Source: Calditrichota bacterium (GTDB lineage: Bacteria > Zhuqueibacterota > Zhuqueibacteria > Zhuqueibacterales > Geothermadaptataceae). From it: DNA of 64,000 bases. The notes beneath the pieces were generated by a model that saw only the letters and a program-made list of their open reading frames with translations, was not told where the DNA came from and made no database searches. The stretch lies in contig QQUE01000020.1 of NCBI GenBank assembly GCA_008501765.1, positions 96,237-160,236 on the forward strand, read 5' to 3'. How positions within the stretch are numbered: position 1 is the first letter of the stretch; every line of letters begins with the position of its first letter. Made by a program: the position numbers and the translations under genes. Positions 53,777 to 62,615 of this stretch are shown in pieces.

Positions 53777-55942
53777 CTAAAAATAGTAGAGATATTTCAC
53801 CTTGAAAACTGCGGCTCTCGCAGCGACATTTAATGCGTGCGGACGTCTGGTATTGAAGCGGTTGTTCCTGTCTTGTACCTCGTTGACAGCAAAATAGACC
53901 CAGCTTTTGGGGGAGAAATTATAGGCAAAATAAAAACCTGCAATCAGTTCTTCCAATTGATCGGATGAAGTAGTATAAAGCCCATCAACATAAATTCGAA
54001 CATTCAGATTGTTCATTGGTGTTAGTGAAACAAACGGCCGGGCATTGATAAATGTATCTTCAATACCGCCGTCCGGCTGGCCTTCCAGGTAAGTATCAAA
54101 TGACGAACCCACACGTAACGTCTTCGAAATATTCCAGCTAATCTGCCCACCAACCCATGAATAAAATGCTAAATAGTCCCTGTTGAAATTGTAGGATTTG
54201 GAATAACCACCCCACAAATTACCATTCCACTTTGGCGACCAGTTAAACCAACCGCTAATGTTGGCTGAATATTCATCGTATTTCTGCCCGTTATCGCGTG
54301 CTTTTCCAGCATCCAGATTGAGCTCCCAGCCCCAAAACCTGCGGTAATTGAAGTTGATGCCGAGAATGCCACCACGATCTGTGTAATCGTCAACTTTTTC
54401 ATGATTGGTGTAGCCGCCGAAGTAAATCATCATCGTGCGAATGGCCCCTTTTTCACGAAACCAGCGCGGGCCTGTGAGCAGAACGGTATTCCAGGTTCCG
54501 CGCCACGGCACGAAACCGAGTTGATCGATATCGAATTCCTCCCCGATGAAACGGCTGCGAAACATGTTCACCCACTTTTCTCCAAATTGCGTGAACCCGG
54601 CTGAACCTGCGTAATCCCCGTCGTAGTTTTTAAACGATCGCGCCATTTGATAGGCGAGCTGCCAGTTATCGCCGCGAAATGCACCATCGGCATCGAGCAC
54701 GCCGTAGGTGTTGTCCTTTTCGAATTTTCCAACATACAACATGCCGATTGTCGAATTACCCATAATTTGTTTTTTGATTCGAGCTGAGGCAAAAGTGGCT
54801 TTGGCTTCCGTGTAGTTTTCGCCATCGACGGAGTAATCTTTTTCTCCGGTTGCCGCGACGAATCCACCGTATTCCCAATCGTCGAGCCTGCCAAAAGCAC
54901 GGGTGCCCAGCAGGAGCGGTACTTCGCTGCCGTCTTGCAATTTTTTGCCGATACGCCGGGGATAGAAGAGCTCCAATGGACGGTAGAATCCGCTGTTCCG
55001 CTGCCTGCCGGATGGATTAAAAACCTCCTGTCCTTCGATAAAAAATGGACGCAGCTCGGAGAAATAGGATTCATAACGGGAAATATTGAAATCGAAGGGA
55101 TCGGCTTCAATTTGCGCAAAATCAGGATTGCTGGTCAATTGAAAAGTGAGGGCTGAAGAAGGATTGTAAAAAATGTCCAGTCCGGCTGTGGGATCAAAAT
55201 CGTAGTTATCGTTGCCTTTGTATTTTGTTTTTAACAAACCGACCGGATAAATCTCAAGATTGAGCCCGGTGACGCTGGGTTTAAATCCATCAAAAATAAG
55301 TTTACCAAATTTCGAAATCCGTTGGCCTTCATTTTCCTCATAAGCGCACCAGTAAATATCCTCAGTATTGGCAATGATCCAGCGGTCGAAATCAAGCCCC
55401 CATTCGGTCAAATCTTTATCATATTGAATCGATTTATAGGGAATTTCCATTTCTGCGACAAATCCCCAGTCGTAGCGTTTTGTGGTGGCAAACCAGATTC
55501 CATCCCAGTTGTAATCACGATTGCGGGCATCGTCCAGCAGGCGGGCGTCAATGCGCGAACCACCGGCAGAAATGCCGAGCTTGTAAGCCGTCTTTTTATC
55601 ATTAAATGTATCGAGCATAATGGTAACGCCGTCCCCACCCGAATTGTCGAGCATCCCGGTTTGGTATTCCGTGACTTGCTTGCTGTCGAAACAAATCATC
55701 AGACAAAAAAGCGAGGTCTCTGTGGAGAGAACTTTTGCAATTGTTTTTTCTGATGGCTCCTTGCCGTTGTAAGGTTGGAATGCGATAAAATCTGATATCG
55801 AATCAGCGATTACCCAGGCAGGATCGATTATTCCATCAACTTTGATCTTGGCTGTTGTCTTTCTTAAATGCAGGATTTTTTCAGCATTGTTTTGAGCGAA
55901 TAGAATAACCGGCAGGAACAACAGTAAAATCAACTTTCTCAT
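53777..55942 (-). CDS. DUF5916 outer-membrane-type protein with CBM9-like N-terminus
   Basis: 721 residues. Signal peptide (1-18, VILFAQ). Residues about 25-200 form a CBM9-like sugar-binding beta-sandwich (KIKVDGIIDPAWVIADSISDFIAFQPYNGKEPSEKT, SGGDGVTIMLDTFNDKKTAYKLGIS, VAEMEIPYKSI). The remainder is a beta-barrel-like domain of the DUF5916 family (TSNPDFAQIEADPFDFNISRYESYFSELRPFFIEGQEVF, YPRRIGK...) ending with an aromatic KVKYLYYF. The family is widespread in Bacteroidota-like bacteria and its function is unknown; a role in outer-membrane carbohydrate handling is plausible. ATG 55942 follows GAGGAG; an in-frame TTG at 55966 is rejected. Confidence 0.85.
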   Translation of the reverse strand: MRKLILLLFLPVILFAQNNAEKILHLRKTTAKIKVDGIIDPAWVIADSISDFIAFQPYNGKEPSEKTIAKVLSTETSLFCLMICFDSKQVTEYQTGMLDNSGGDGVTIMLDTFNDKKTAYKLGISAGGSRIDARLLDDARNRDYNWDGIWFATTKRYDWGFVAEMEIPYKSIQYDKDLTEWGLDFDRWIIANTEDIYWCAYEENEGQRISKFGKLIFDGFKPSVTGLNLEIYPVGLLKTKYKGNDNYDFDPTAGLDIFYNPSSALTFQLTSNPDFAQIEADPFDFNISRYESYFSELRPFFIEGQEVFNPSGRQRNSGFYRPLELFYPRRIGKKLQDGSEVPLLLGTRAFGRLDDWEYGGFVAATGEKDYSVDGENYTEAKATFASARIKKQIMGNSTIGMLYVGKFEKDNTYGVLDADGAFRGDNWQLAYQMARSFKNYDGDYAGSAGFTQFGEKWVNMFRSRFIGEEFDIDQLGFVPWRGTWNTVLLTGPRWFREKGAIRTMMIYFGGYTNHEKVDDYTDRGGILGINFNYRRFWGWELNLDAGKARDNGQKYDEYSANISGWFNWSPKWNGNLWGGYSKSYNFNRDYLAFYSWVGGQISWNISKTLRVGSSFDTYLEGQPDGGIEDTFINARPFVSLTPMNNLNVRIYVDGLYTTSSDQLEELIAGFYFAYNFSPKSWVYFAVNEVQDRNNRFNTRRPHALNVAARAAVFKVKYLYYF

Positions 55943-56290
55943 TTTTATCTTCTCCTCGGAACGCAATTATAAGTGGGTTATATTTAATTGAAGACGTTTT
56001 AGACGACATATCGTTAAAAGCCTGACCCGGATTTTTTACTCTACGCAACAAAATTACAGATGTTACGATTTCGTGAAGTCCTTTTTAATTGAACGCTTTG
56101 GGGAATGACATAATTTATAGGGCTGGCTGTTGCCCTGATAGAATAAGAACGTTTTAGTTGTGTATTGGTTTACAGCCAATTTTTTTTTAATGTTCTGCAT
56201 TCATTCTTTTTAATTTCAAAAATAATTTATATTCTGTCTCAGGAAATTGAATTTAATACTGATTTTTATTTATAAATTTGGTACCCTTTT
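55943..56290. other. Divergent intergenic region with a possible orphan terminator
   Basis: 348 bp without a gene. ATTGGTTTACAGCCAAT followed by a T9 run (56165-56190) resembles a weak terminator on the plus strand. It could end a short untranslated RNA or read-through transcript; no promoter for such an RNA is clear. Confidence 0.35.
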
Positions 56291-56635
56291 ATGCACGAAC
56301 TTTCCATTGCCCAGTCAATATTTGAGACGGTCCTGCTTGAGAAAAAGAAAAAAAATCTGTCAGACATTCAGTTTATTGGCCTTAAAATTGGGGCCATGAG
56401 TGGTATTTTAGCGGATTCTCTTGAGTTCAGCTTTGATGCAATTAAAATTGACACGGAGTTGTCAGAGACGGCTTTAGCTATCGAACTGATCCCGCTAAAG
56501 GGACGCTGTAAAGTCTGCCAACACAATTTTCAAGTCGATGATTACGCATTTTTCTGCCCGCAGTGTGAATCCGGGCAGATAGAAATTGAGCAAGGAATGG
56601 ATATGGAAATTGCTTATCTTGAGGTTGAAAGTTAG
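56291..56635 (+). CDS. hypA: Hydrogenase nickel-incorporation protein HypA
   Basis: 114 residues, the standard size. It helps insert nickel into [NiFe]-hydrogenase large subunits in the cytoplasm. The nickel-binding N-terminus MHELSIAQSIFETV is intact, and the zinc knuckle CKVCQHNF...FFCPQCESGQ (about 76-98) has all four cysteines. It lies 273 bp upstream of hypC, with a dispersed repeat between. HypB, the usual GTPase partner, is not in the window. No Shine-Dalgarno is strong; TTTGGTACCCTTTT precedes the ATG. Start fixed by the invariant MHE. Confidence 0.94.
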   Translation: MHELSIAQSIFETVLLEKKKKNLSDIQFIGLKIGAMSGILADSLEFSFDAIKIDTELSETALAIELIPLKGRCKVCQHNFQVDDYAFFCPQCESGQIEIEQGMDMEIAYLEVES

Positions 56636-56703
56636 AATATTTTTAAAGTTGAACTTGTTTATTGTATTATTGCATATTGTTTCTTTAAAAAATCAATCTT
56701 GAT

Positions 56704-56887
56704 GGCTCAGTTTAAATAATAAGTTGATTCATAGTCTGATATAATTCTCTCGCAGAGAATGACTTAAAGATATTAAAAATAAAACTCTGTGGGCTCCGTG
56801 GCTTTGTGGGAGTTGTTGCCTGAATAATATTTCATTCCAAGCTGTTGGATAATTCATACCGTGTCTTAAACAGCGCGATCTTGATTT
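56704..56887. repeat. Dispersed intergenic repeat, copy 2 (uninterrupted)
   Basis: Homologous to 50021-50520 without its 300-bp insert. Its central part, around CTCTGTGGGCTCCGTGGCTT, belongs to a motif type common in bacterial intergenic repeats. It fills the space between hypA and hypC and ends about 20 nt before the hypC start codon. Confidence 0.75.
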
Positions 56888-56908
56888 AGAAAAAAACGAG
56901 GTTAAAAA

Positions 56909-57214
56909 ATGTGTCTCGCGATTCCGGGTAAAGTAATTGAGCTTTATGAAGAAAATGGTTTGCAGATGGGAAAACTGGACTATGCCGGCACAGTAAATAC
57001 CGCGTGCCTGGCTTATGTTCCGGAAATCCAAGTCGGGCAATATGCCGTCGTGCATGCCGGGTTTGCTATCAGCATTCTCGATGAGGAAGAGGCAAAAAAG
57101 ACGTACGAACTCTGGGATGAAATGGTCGATGGCGCAGCCAAAGAAGGATTGGATATTTTCGGAATGCCGTTTGATGAAAAGAAAGAAAATGGCAAGAAAG
57201 ATTCGGAGAAATGA
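56909..57214 (+). CDS. hypC: Hydrogenase assembly chaperone HypC
   Basis: 101 residues. The N-terminal [12 protein letters not shown] is diagnostic, including the essential Cys2. [31 protein letters not shown] is the conserved second half. It carries the Fe(CN)2CO unit with HypD and delivers it to the hydrogenase large subunit. The last 20 residues are a lysine/glutamate-rich tail. GAGG lies upstream of the ATG. The stop overlaps hypD's ATG by four bases (ATGA), showing translational coupling. Confidence 0.96.
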   Translation: MCLAIPGKVIELYEENGLQMGKLDYAGTVNTACLAYVPEIQVGQYAVVHAGFAISILDEEEAKKTYELWDEMVDGAAKEGLDIFGMPFDEKKENGKKDSEK

Positions 57215-58305
57215 AATATCTGGAAGAATACCGCAACCCGGAAATTGCCAAACGCATCCTCGATGAAATTCATGCGGCAACGACAAAACCGTGGGTAATT
57301 ATGGAAATTTGCGGTGGGCAAACGCACGCCATAATGAAAAATGGCATCGACCAGATTCTGCCGGCGGAAATCGAATTGGTACACGGGCCCGGTTGCCCGG
57401 TTTGTGTCACACCGCTGGAAAAAATTGATCGCGCACTGGAAATCGCTGCCCGCGATGATGTCATTTTTACTTCTTTCGGCGATATGCTACGCGTGCCTGG
57501 GTCCGAGAAAGATTTATTCATGGTCAAATCCGAAGGCGGTGATGTGCGCATCGTTTATTCGCCACTCGATGCCGTGAAAATCGCCCGGGAAAATCCTGAT
57601 AAAAAAGTTGTATTTTTTGCCGTGGGATTCGAGACCACAGCGCCAATTAATGCGATGGCTGCATTTCAGGCAAAAAGAGAAGGCCTGAAAAATTTTTCAC
57701 TTTTGGCTTCACATGTACTCGTGCCACCCGCCATGCGTGCGCTGCTTTCTTCGCCGGAGAACAGGGTGCAGGGCTATCTCGCCGCTGGTCATGTGTGCAC
57801 AATTATGGGAATTGAAGAATATGTGCCGATTGCAGCAGAATTTAAAGTTCCAATCGTTGTAACTGGTTTTGAACCGCTTGATATTCTCGAAGGTATTTTG
57901 CAGGTCGTTATTCAGCTTGAAAACGGGCAATTTGAAGTGAAGAATCCGTACTCGCGGGTTGCACGCAACGAAGGTAATCCGGCTGCGCGCAAACTGTTAC
58001 AAGATGTTTTTATCGTCTCCAACCGTAAATGGCGCGGCATTGGCGAAATTCCCATGAGTGGATTCAGTTTGCGGGACGAATACAGCGATTACGATGCAGA
58101 AAAAATCTTTGGTCTCGGTGACCTCGAAGTCGAAGAACCGGAAGAATGCATTAGCGGGATAATTCTCCAGGGGCTGAAGAAACCAAACGAATGCCCGGCA
58201 TTTGGAACGGCGTGCACACCGCAAAATCCTCTCGGCGCTACTATGGTTTCCTCCGAAGGCGCTTGTTCTGCATATTACACTTATGCGCGCCACGGAAAAA
58301 AATGA
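57211..58305 (+). CDS. hypD: Hydrogenase formation protein HypD
   Basis: 364 residues, normal. HypD is a [4Fe-4S] protein on which the Fe(CN)2CO group of [NiFe]-hydrogenase is assembled with HypC. Signature motifs present: [17 protein letters not shown] (Cys/Gln/His), [16 protein letters not shown] (catalytic Cys pair), [36 protein letters not shown], and cluster cysteines in [39 protein letters not shown]. It overlaps hypC. The downstream gene is unrelated, so hypE, hypF and hypB must be elsewhere if the system is functional. Confidence 0.96.
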   Translation: MKYLEEYRNPEIAKRILDEIHAATTKPWVIMEICGGQTHAIMKNGIDQILPAEIELVHGPGCPVCVTPLEKIDRALEIAARDDVIFTSFGDMLRVPGSEKDLFMVKSEGGDVRIVYSPLDAVKIARENPDKKVVFFAVGFETTAPINAMAAFQAKREGLKNFSLLASHVLVPPAMRALLSSPENRVQGYLAAGHVCTIMGIEEYVPIAAEFKVPIVVTGFEPLDILEGILQVVIQLENGQFEVKNPYSRVARNEGNPAARKLLQDVFIVSNRKWRGIGEIPMSGFSLRDEYSDYDAEKIFGLGDLEVEEPEECISGIILQGLKKPNECPAFGTACTPQNPLGATMVSSEGACSAYYTYARHGKK

Positions 58306-58620
58306 TAGAAAGTATCACATTTTATTATTAAAATAGGACGTTGCTACGATTTTCTGCATCCAGAAATTTACCGAATTCACAGCCGACATTCTGATTTTAC
58401 TCTCTTCGAAAACTGCCAATCGCAACGAAACCTAATTCCGGTTAAAGCGACCTGTTGTTCCACATCCAACTCATTTCGATATTCTTTGTGAGAATTTTTT
58501 CAATTTTTCTTCTCTAAGATATTAGTGTATAGCGAGATGCACAAATTCAATTTTAAACACATTCCTGTGTTTAATGAAATTAATTCAGGTGGGATTTAAT
58601 ACTTAATTAAGGAGACCAGT
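58306..58620. other. Intergenic region, no gene seen
   Basis: 315 bp. AAGGAGACC at 58611-58619 is the ribosome site of the next gene. No hairpin terminator for hypD or promoter is clear. Confidence 0.4.
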
Positions 58621-59685
58621 ATGCGCATTTCATCCTTTTTTTTCGTATTTCTGATTTTTTTTAGCATAACGGCTACCGCACAGGACGGATCGTCCTCGCT
58701 GGAGAATTTGCGGTCACGCAGCTATTTTCTGCAAGATTTTCAATATTTTAAACCTTTACTAGCGGATATTCGCAGCCCGCACAATCACAGCCGGTTTTAT
58801 CAGGCAGACGCTGTCCGGTTTTCCAACAATGATGAGGGCCGCGATGACACAGGCCATATCTTTTTTGATCCCAGTTTCGGTGAATATTTCCCCTTCCTTG
58901 GTTTTAATTTCGCTGAAGAAGATCCAGACAAGGCCATGAATTTGCCCGGACTTGCATTATTTATTGCCGGGAGCGCCCACATGATGCTCGATTTTTACAC
59001 GGTTTCCAATGATGTGATCAATACCGATTACCGTGTCGGCGTTGGCGCTGCTATGCGATTTCCGATTATTCACAAGCTCAGTGCTCGCTACCGTTATTTT
59101 CATGAGAGCACCCACCTCGGTGATGAATATACGCTGAGCGCTTCGCTCGATCCCGACTTCCGCCGTTATAATGTCAGTTATGAAGCCAGCGAGCTTTATC
59201 TGGCTTTAGATCATTATATTCATGATCCGGGCCATTGGGGATATTTTTCATATGGCCGAATTTACGGGGGGCAGCGCTGGTTAAATAACGATTCATTTGC
59301 CGGCCACACGGGCATGTACGGCGATGCCGAACCGCTTCTTTTGGCTGAAAAAACAGAACTGGAATTGGGAGTAGAAATTGTTTTGCAAGGCTGGGAAGCG
59401 CCTGATAAAAATCCAGATTGGGGTTGGTTGCGCAGACTACTTGCTCCGCAATTTATTTTTGCTGCCGGTGATTTTCAAAAAAGCAATAAATACGCAGTCG
59501 ATGATCCGCAACAGGAGTGGTCAAACAATATTGTTCTTGGAATAATCTACGGTAAATATTTTGCTTTAAAAGGCGAGCGCACGGTGCGGTGGCAACTAAA
59601 TTTTTATGATGGTATCAATCCACACGGCCAATTTCGTATGGAAGACCTGAGCTACCTCGGTCTGGATTATATTATAGATTTTTAA
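58621..59685 (+). CDS. DUF1207-like exported protein
   Basis: 354 residues. Signal peptide (1-20, ATAQ). Features of the DUF1207 family: FKPLLADIRSPHNHSRFYQ near the N-terminus, SARYRYFHESTHLGDEY (about 159-175), LALDHYIHDPGHWGYFSYGRIYGG and a C-terminal amphipathic strand series ending in an aromatic, LGLDYIIDF, as in outer-membrane barrels. Function is unknown. It is preceded by AAGGAG 6 nt before the ATG. It is the last clearly native-looking gene before the tandem palindrome array, which starts 6 bp after its stop codon, so its terminator may be provided by the array itself. Confidence 0.75.
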   Translation: MRISSFFFVFLIFFSITATAQDGSSSLENLRSRSYFLQDFQYFKPLLADIRSPHNHSRFYQADAVRFSNNDEGRDDTGHIFFDPSFGEYFPFLGFNFAEEDPDKAMNLPGLALFIAGSAHMMLDFYTVSNDVINTDYRVGVGAAMRFPIIHKLSARYRYFHESTHLGDEYTLSASLDPDFRRYNVSYEASELYLALDHYIHDPGHWGYFSYGRIYGGQRWLNNDSFAGHTGMYGDAEPLLLAEKTELELGVEIVLQGWEAPDKNPDWGWLRRLLAPQFIFAAGDFQKSNKYAVDDPQQEWSNNIVLGIIYGKYFALKGERTVRWQLNFYDGINPHGQFRMEDLSYLGLDYIIDF

Positions 59686-59690
59686 AACCA

Positions 59691-60440
59691 CCCGCGATAA
59701 GATCGCTTCTTTTAGCGATGTTATCGCTATTTCGAGTGTAAATTTAGCTGTGTGAAAACTGGATTGATGTCAGAGCAGATTGATTCCATCGCTTGCAGCG
59801 ATGGAATCAAAGTGTCCTGCGATGAGATCGCTGCCTTTAGCGATGTTATCGCTATTTCGAGTGTAAATTTAGCTGTGTGAAAACTGGATTGATGTCAGAG
59901 CAGATTGATTCCATCGCTTTGAGCGATTGCATCAAAGTGTCCTGCGATGAGATCGCTGCCTTTAGCGATGTTATCGCTATTTCGAGTGTAAATTTAGCTG
60001 TGTGAAACCTGGATTGATGTTAGAGCAGATTGATTCCATCGCTTTGAGCGATTCCATCAAAGTGCCCTGCGATAGGATCGCTGCTTTTGGCGATGTTATC
60101 GCTATTTCGGGTGCCAGTCTTGGTGTGTAAAACCTGGATTTATGCTAGAGCAGATTGATTCCATCGCTTGCAGCGATTGCATCAAAGTGCCCTGCGATGA
60201 GATCGCTGCCTTTAGCGATGTTATCGCTATTTCGAGTGCAAATATAGCTGTGTGAAAACTGGATTGATGTCAGAGCAGATTGATTCCATCGCTTGCAGCG
60301 ATTGCATCAAAGTGCCCTGCGATGAGATCGCTGCCTTTAGCGATGTTATCGCTATTTCGAGTGCAAATATAGCTGTGTGAAAACTGGATTGATGTCAGAG
60401 CAGATTGATTCCATTGCTTGCAGCGATTGCATCAAAGTGT
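59691..60440. repeat. Upstream half of a tandem array of 125-bp palindromic units (6 units)
   Basis: Units start at about 59691, 59816, 59941, 60066, 60191 and 60316, each 125 bp. Each has a left palindromic block (GCGAT-3 nt-ATCGC, 8 nt, GCGAT-3 nt-ATCGC), a spacer of about 60 bp, and a right block (ATCGC-5 nt-GCGAT). In the first unit the right block is a perfect 12-bp stem, GATTCCATCGCT / AGCGATGGAATC. A degenerate unit start (GTGATGAAATCAAA) follows at 60443. The units carry no coding frame. They end 47 bp before the RAYT gene. Confidence 0.93.
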
Positions 60441-60487
60441 TAGTGATGAAATCAAATGGTTAAAACCAAAAAAACATAGGGGGAATT

Positions 60488-61063
60488 TTGAAAAACTACT
60501 ACCCACCCTTTGAACCCGGCTGTTTTTATCATGCCTTTAATCGAGGAAATAATAGCAATATTTTCTTCACCCGGGAAAACTATTTTTACTTCTTGCGCAA
60601 TTATGCCAAATACCTCTCAGAGAGTGTTGATACGTTCGCTTATTGTCTGTTGCCAAATCATTTTCACTTCCTGTTTCAAGTAAAAGAGACTGTGAAAGAA
60701 GAAGGCCAACTCGATGTCAGTAATCAATTTCGGCGATTTTTTATAGGCTATGCTGGAGCTATCAACAAACAAAATAATCGTTTTGGCAGCCTTTTTCAAA
60801 AGAAGCTCAAACGTATTCAAATAAGAGATTTTCGACATTTAAAATACCTGGTATATTATATTCACGCTAACCCTGCAAATCATGGTATTTATACGGATTT
60901 TAAAAACTATCCGCATAGCTCGTACAAAAGAATTTTGCAACCTACGCAGTCATTGTTGATGAAAGAATCTCTATTTGAGTGGTTCGATGGAAAAGAAAAT
61001 TATGTCAGTTTTCATAGTGAAATGCAAGATATGAAAAATATCGTACATTTGACGCTGGAATGA
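60488..61063 (+). CDS. REP-associated tyrosine transposase (RAYT, Y1/IS200-like)
   Basis: 191 residues. Motifs of Y1 transposases are present: GCFYHAFNRGNN (about 11-22), the metal-binding HUH motif in LLPNHFHFLFQ (His58, His60), RFGSLFQKKLKRI, and the probable nucleophilic tyrosine in YLVYYIHANPANHG (Tyr124). RAYTs cut and rejoin single-stranded hairpin repeats (REPs); they usually sit next to the repeats they recognise, as here. The start is TTG with AGGGGG just upstream. The stop is about 10 nt from the next palindromic unit. It could be active or domesticated; all key residues appear intact. Confidence 0.93.
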   Translation: MKNYYPPFEPGCFYHAFNRGNNSNIFFTRENYFYFLRNYAKYLSESVDTFAYCLLPNHFHFLFQVKETVKEEGQLDVSNQFRRFFIGYAGAINKQNNRFGSLFQKKLKRIQIRDFRHLKYLVYYIHANPANHGIYTDFKNYPHSSYKRILQPTQSLLMKESLFEWFDGKENYVSFHSEMQDMKNIVHLTLE

Positions 61064-61072
61064 CGCTACGGC

Positions 61073-61921
61073 TCCGCGATGAGATCGCTTCTTTTAGCGA
61101 TGTTATCGCTATTTCGGGTGCCAGTCTTGGTGAGCAAAACCTGGATTGATGTTAGAGCAGATTGATTCCATCGCTTGCAGCGATTGCATCAAAACGCCCT
61201 GCGATGAGATCGCTTCTTTTAGCGATGTTATCGCTATTTCGAATGCAAATATAGCTGTGTGAAACCTGGATTGTTGTTAGAGCAGATTGATTCCATCGCT
61301 TGCAGCGATTGCATCAAAGTGCCTGCGATGAGATCGCTGCTTTTGGCGATGTTATCGCTATTTTGAGTGCAAAATTAGCTGTGTGAAACCTGGTTTGATG
61401 TTGAACAGATTGATTCCATCGCTTTGAGCGATTGCATCAAAGTGCCCTGCGATGAGATCGCTTCTTTTAGCGATGTTATCGCTATTTCGAGTGCAAATAT
61501 AGCTGTGTGAAAACTGGATTGTTGTTAGAGCAGATTGATTCCATCGCTTGCAGCGATTGCATCAAAGTGCCTGCGATGAGATCGCTATTGTGGGCGTGGG
61601 TTTTGTGGGTGATTAGGATTTGCTTTTGAGCTTTATTGATTCCATCGCTTGCAGCGATTGCATCAAAGTGCCCTGCGATGAGATCGCTTCTTTTAGCGAT
61701 GTTATCGCTATTTCGAGTGCAAATATAGCTGTGTGAAACCTGGATTGTTGTTAGAGCAGATTGATTCCATCGCTTTGAGCGATTGCATCAAAGTGCCCTG
61801 CGATGAGATCGCTGCTTTTGGCGATGTTATCGCTATTTTGAGTGCAAAATTAGCTGTATGAAACCTTGTTTGATGTTAGAGCAGATTGATTCCATCGCTT
61901 GCAGCGATTGCATCAAAGTGC
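61073..61921. repeat. Downstream half of the tandem palindromic array (7 units)
   Basis: Units start at about 61073, 61198, 61322, 61446, 61570, 61672 and 61797. Lengths are 124-125 bp except the fifth (61570-61671, 102 bp), which has lost the second half of its left palindrome and has a divergent spacer. Same orientation as the upstream half. The final unit ends abruptly before the cysteine-rich fragment. Loop variants (TTGCA or TTTGA between the right-block arms) alternate among units. Confidence 0.93.
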
Positions 61922-61958
61922 CCTTAACAAGAGTTTTTAATCAGGCAATTGTGAAGAT

Positions 61959-62609
61959 ATGAAAACAAACTATATTGGTCAAGGGAGAACCACGGTTTAT
62001 TCATTGTATAGATGTGCTGAAAATACTGCAGGTTCGTGCGCATCAACAGTGAGTCCTTATTATCACTTGAGCGGTTCAGTTTTTTCAGGAGATGACTTAT
62101 CATGTCAAGATGGATATTTGTATAGATGTGCTAGCTCAACAGATCAATGCAATTGGGGAAGCACAAGTGTTGATGCTGCACAGTCCACAAACAGTTTCTC
62201 AGCAAAACGATGTTATTGTAATGCAGGTGGTACAAGTTGCGGATGGAGTTATACCGCTGTCACAGAATCAGGAACAGCATCAAGTACAGTGTGTACTGAT
62301 GGGATTGATAATGATTGTGACGGGTTGACTGACTTGGATGATGGGGGGTGTTGTGTTTCTGATTTCCAATCTGGTTGTACGCAGAATAGTGATTGTTGTA
62401 ATTATCAGCAAGCAAATCCTACTAAAGGTTTTTTATGTTATTCGGGGATGTGTATTGATTCTGCTAATTGTATGGATGATGGGTATCAACTATGTTGGAA
62501 TAATTTTTGTATAGATCAGGGAAATAATAGGGCTTGTTGTAGAATATCTGGGGGGTGCGGTACTCCTCCTTTAGACTGTGGGGAATGGAAATCTATTTCT
62601 ACTTATTAG
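61959..62609 (+). CDS. Cysteine-rich protein fragment with MopE-type metal-binding motif
   Basis: 216 residues from the first ATG, but the frame is open five codons further upstream (with another Cys) to a stop, and there is no signal peptide or convincing RBS. It therefore looks like the C-terminal part of a longer secreted protein. About 24 cysteines occur. CTDGIDNDCDGLTDLDDGGC (about 112-131) is the calcium/copper-binding MopE motif (PF11617-type). Repeated YLYRC/SLYRC strings suggest disulfide-rich repeats. The use of AGA arginine and TGT cysteine codons differs from genes left of the array. The origin may be foreign; function unknown. Confidence 0.55.
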   Translation: MKTNYIGQGRTTVYSLYRCAENTAGSCASTVSPYYHLSGSVFSGDDLSCQDGYLYRCASSTDQCNWGSTSVDAAQSTNSFSAKRCYCNAGGTSCGWSYTAVTESGTASSTVCTDGIDNDCDGLTDLDDGGCCVSDFQSGCTQNSDCCNYQQANPTKGFLCYSGMCIDSANCMDDGYQLCWNNFCIDQGNNRACCRISGGCGTPPLDCGEWKSISTY

Positions 62610-62615
62610 AAATTA

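Noticed and set aside
56165..56190. Terminator of a small RNA upstream of hypA
   Set aside because: The stem is only five base pairs and no promoter for a short transcript was found; kept only as a note on the gap.
59691..61921. CRISPR or integron-like array
   Set aside because: The whole 125-bp unit repeats with little variation; there are no short repeats with unique spacers, no cas or integrase genes, and no attC core sites.
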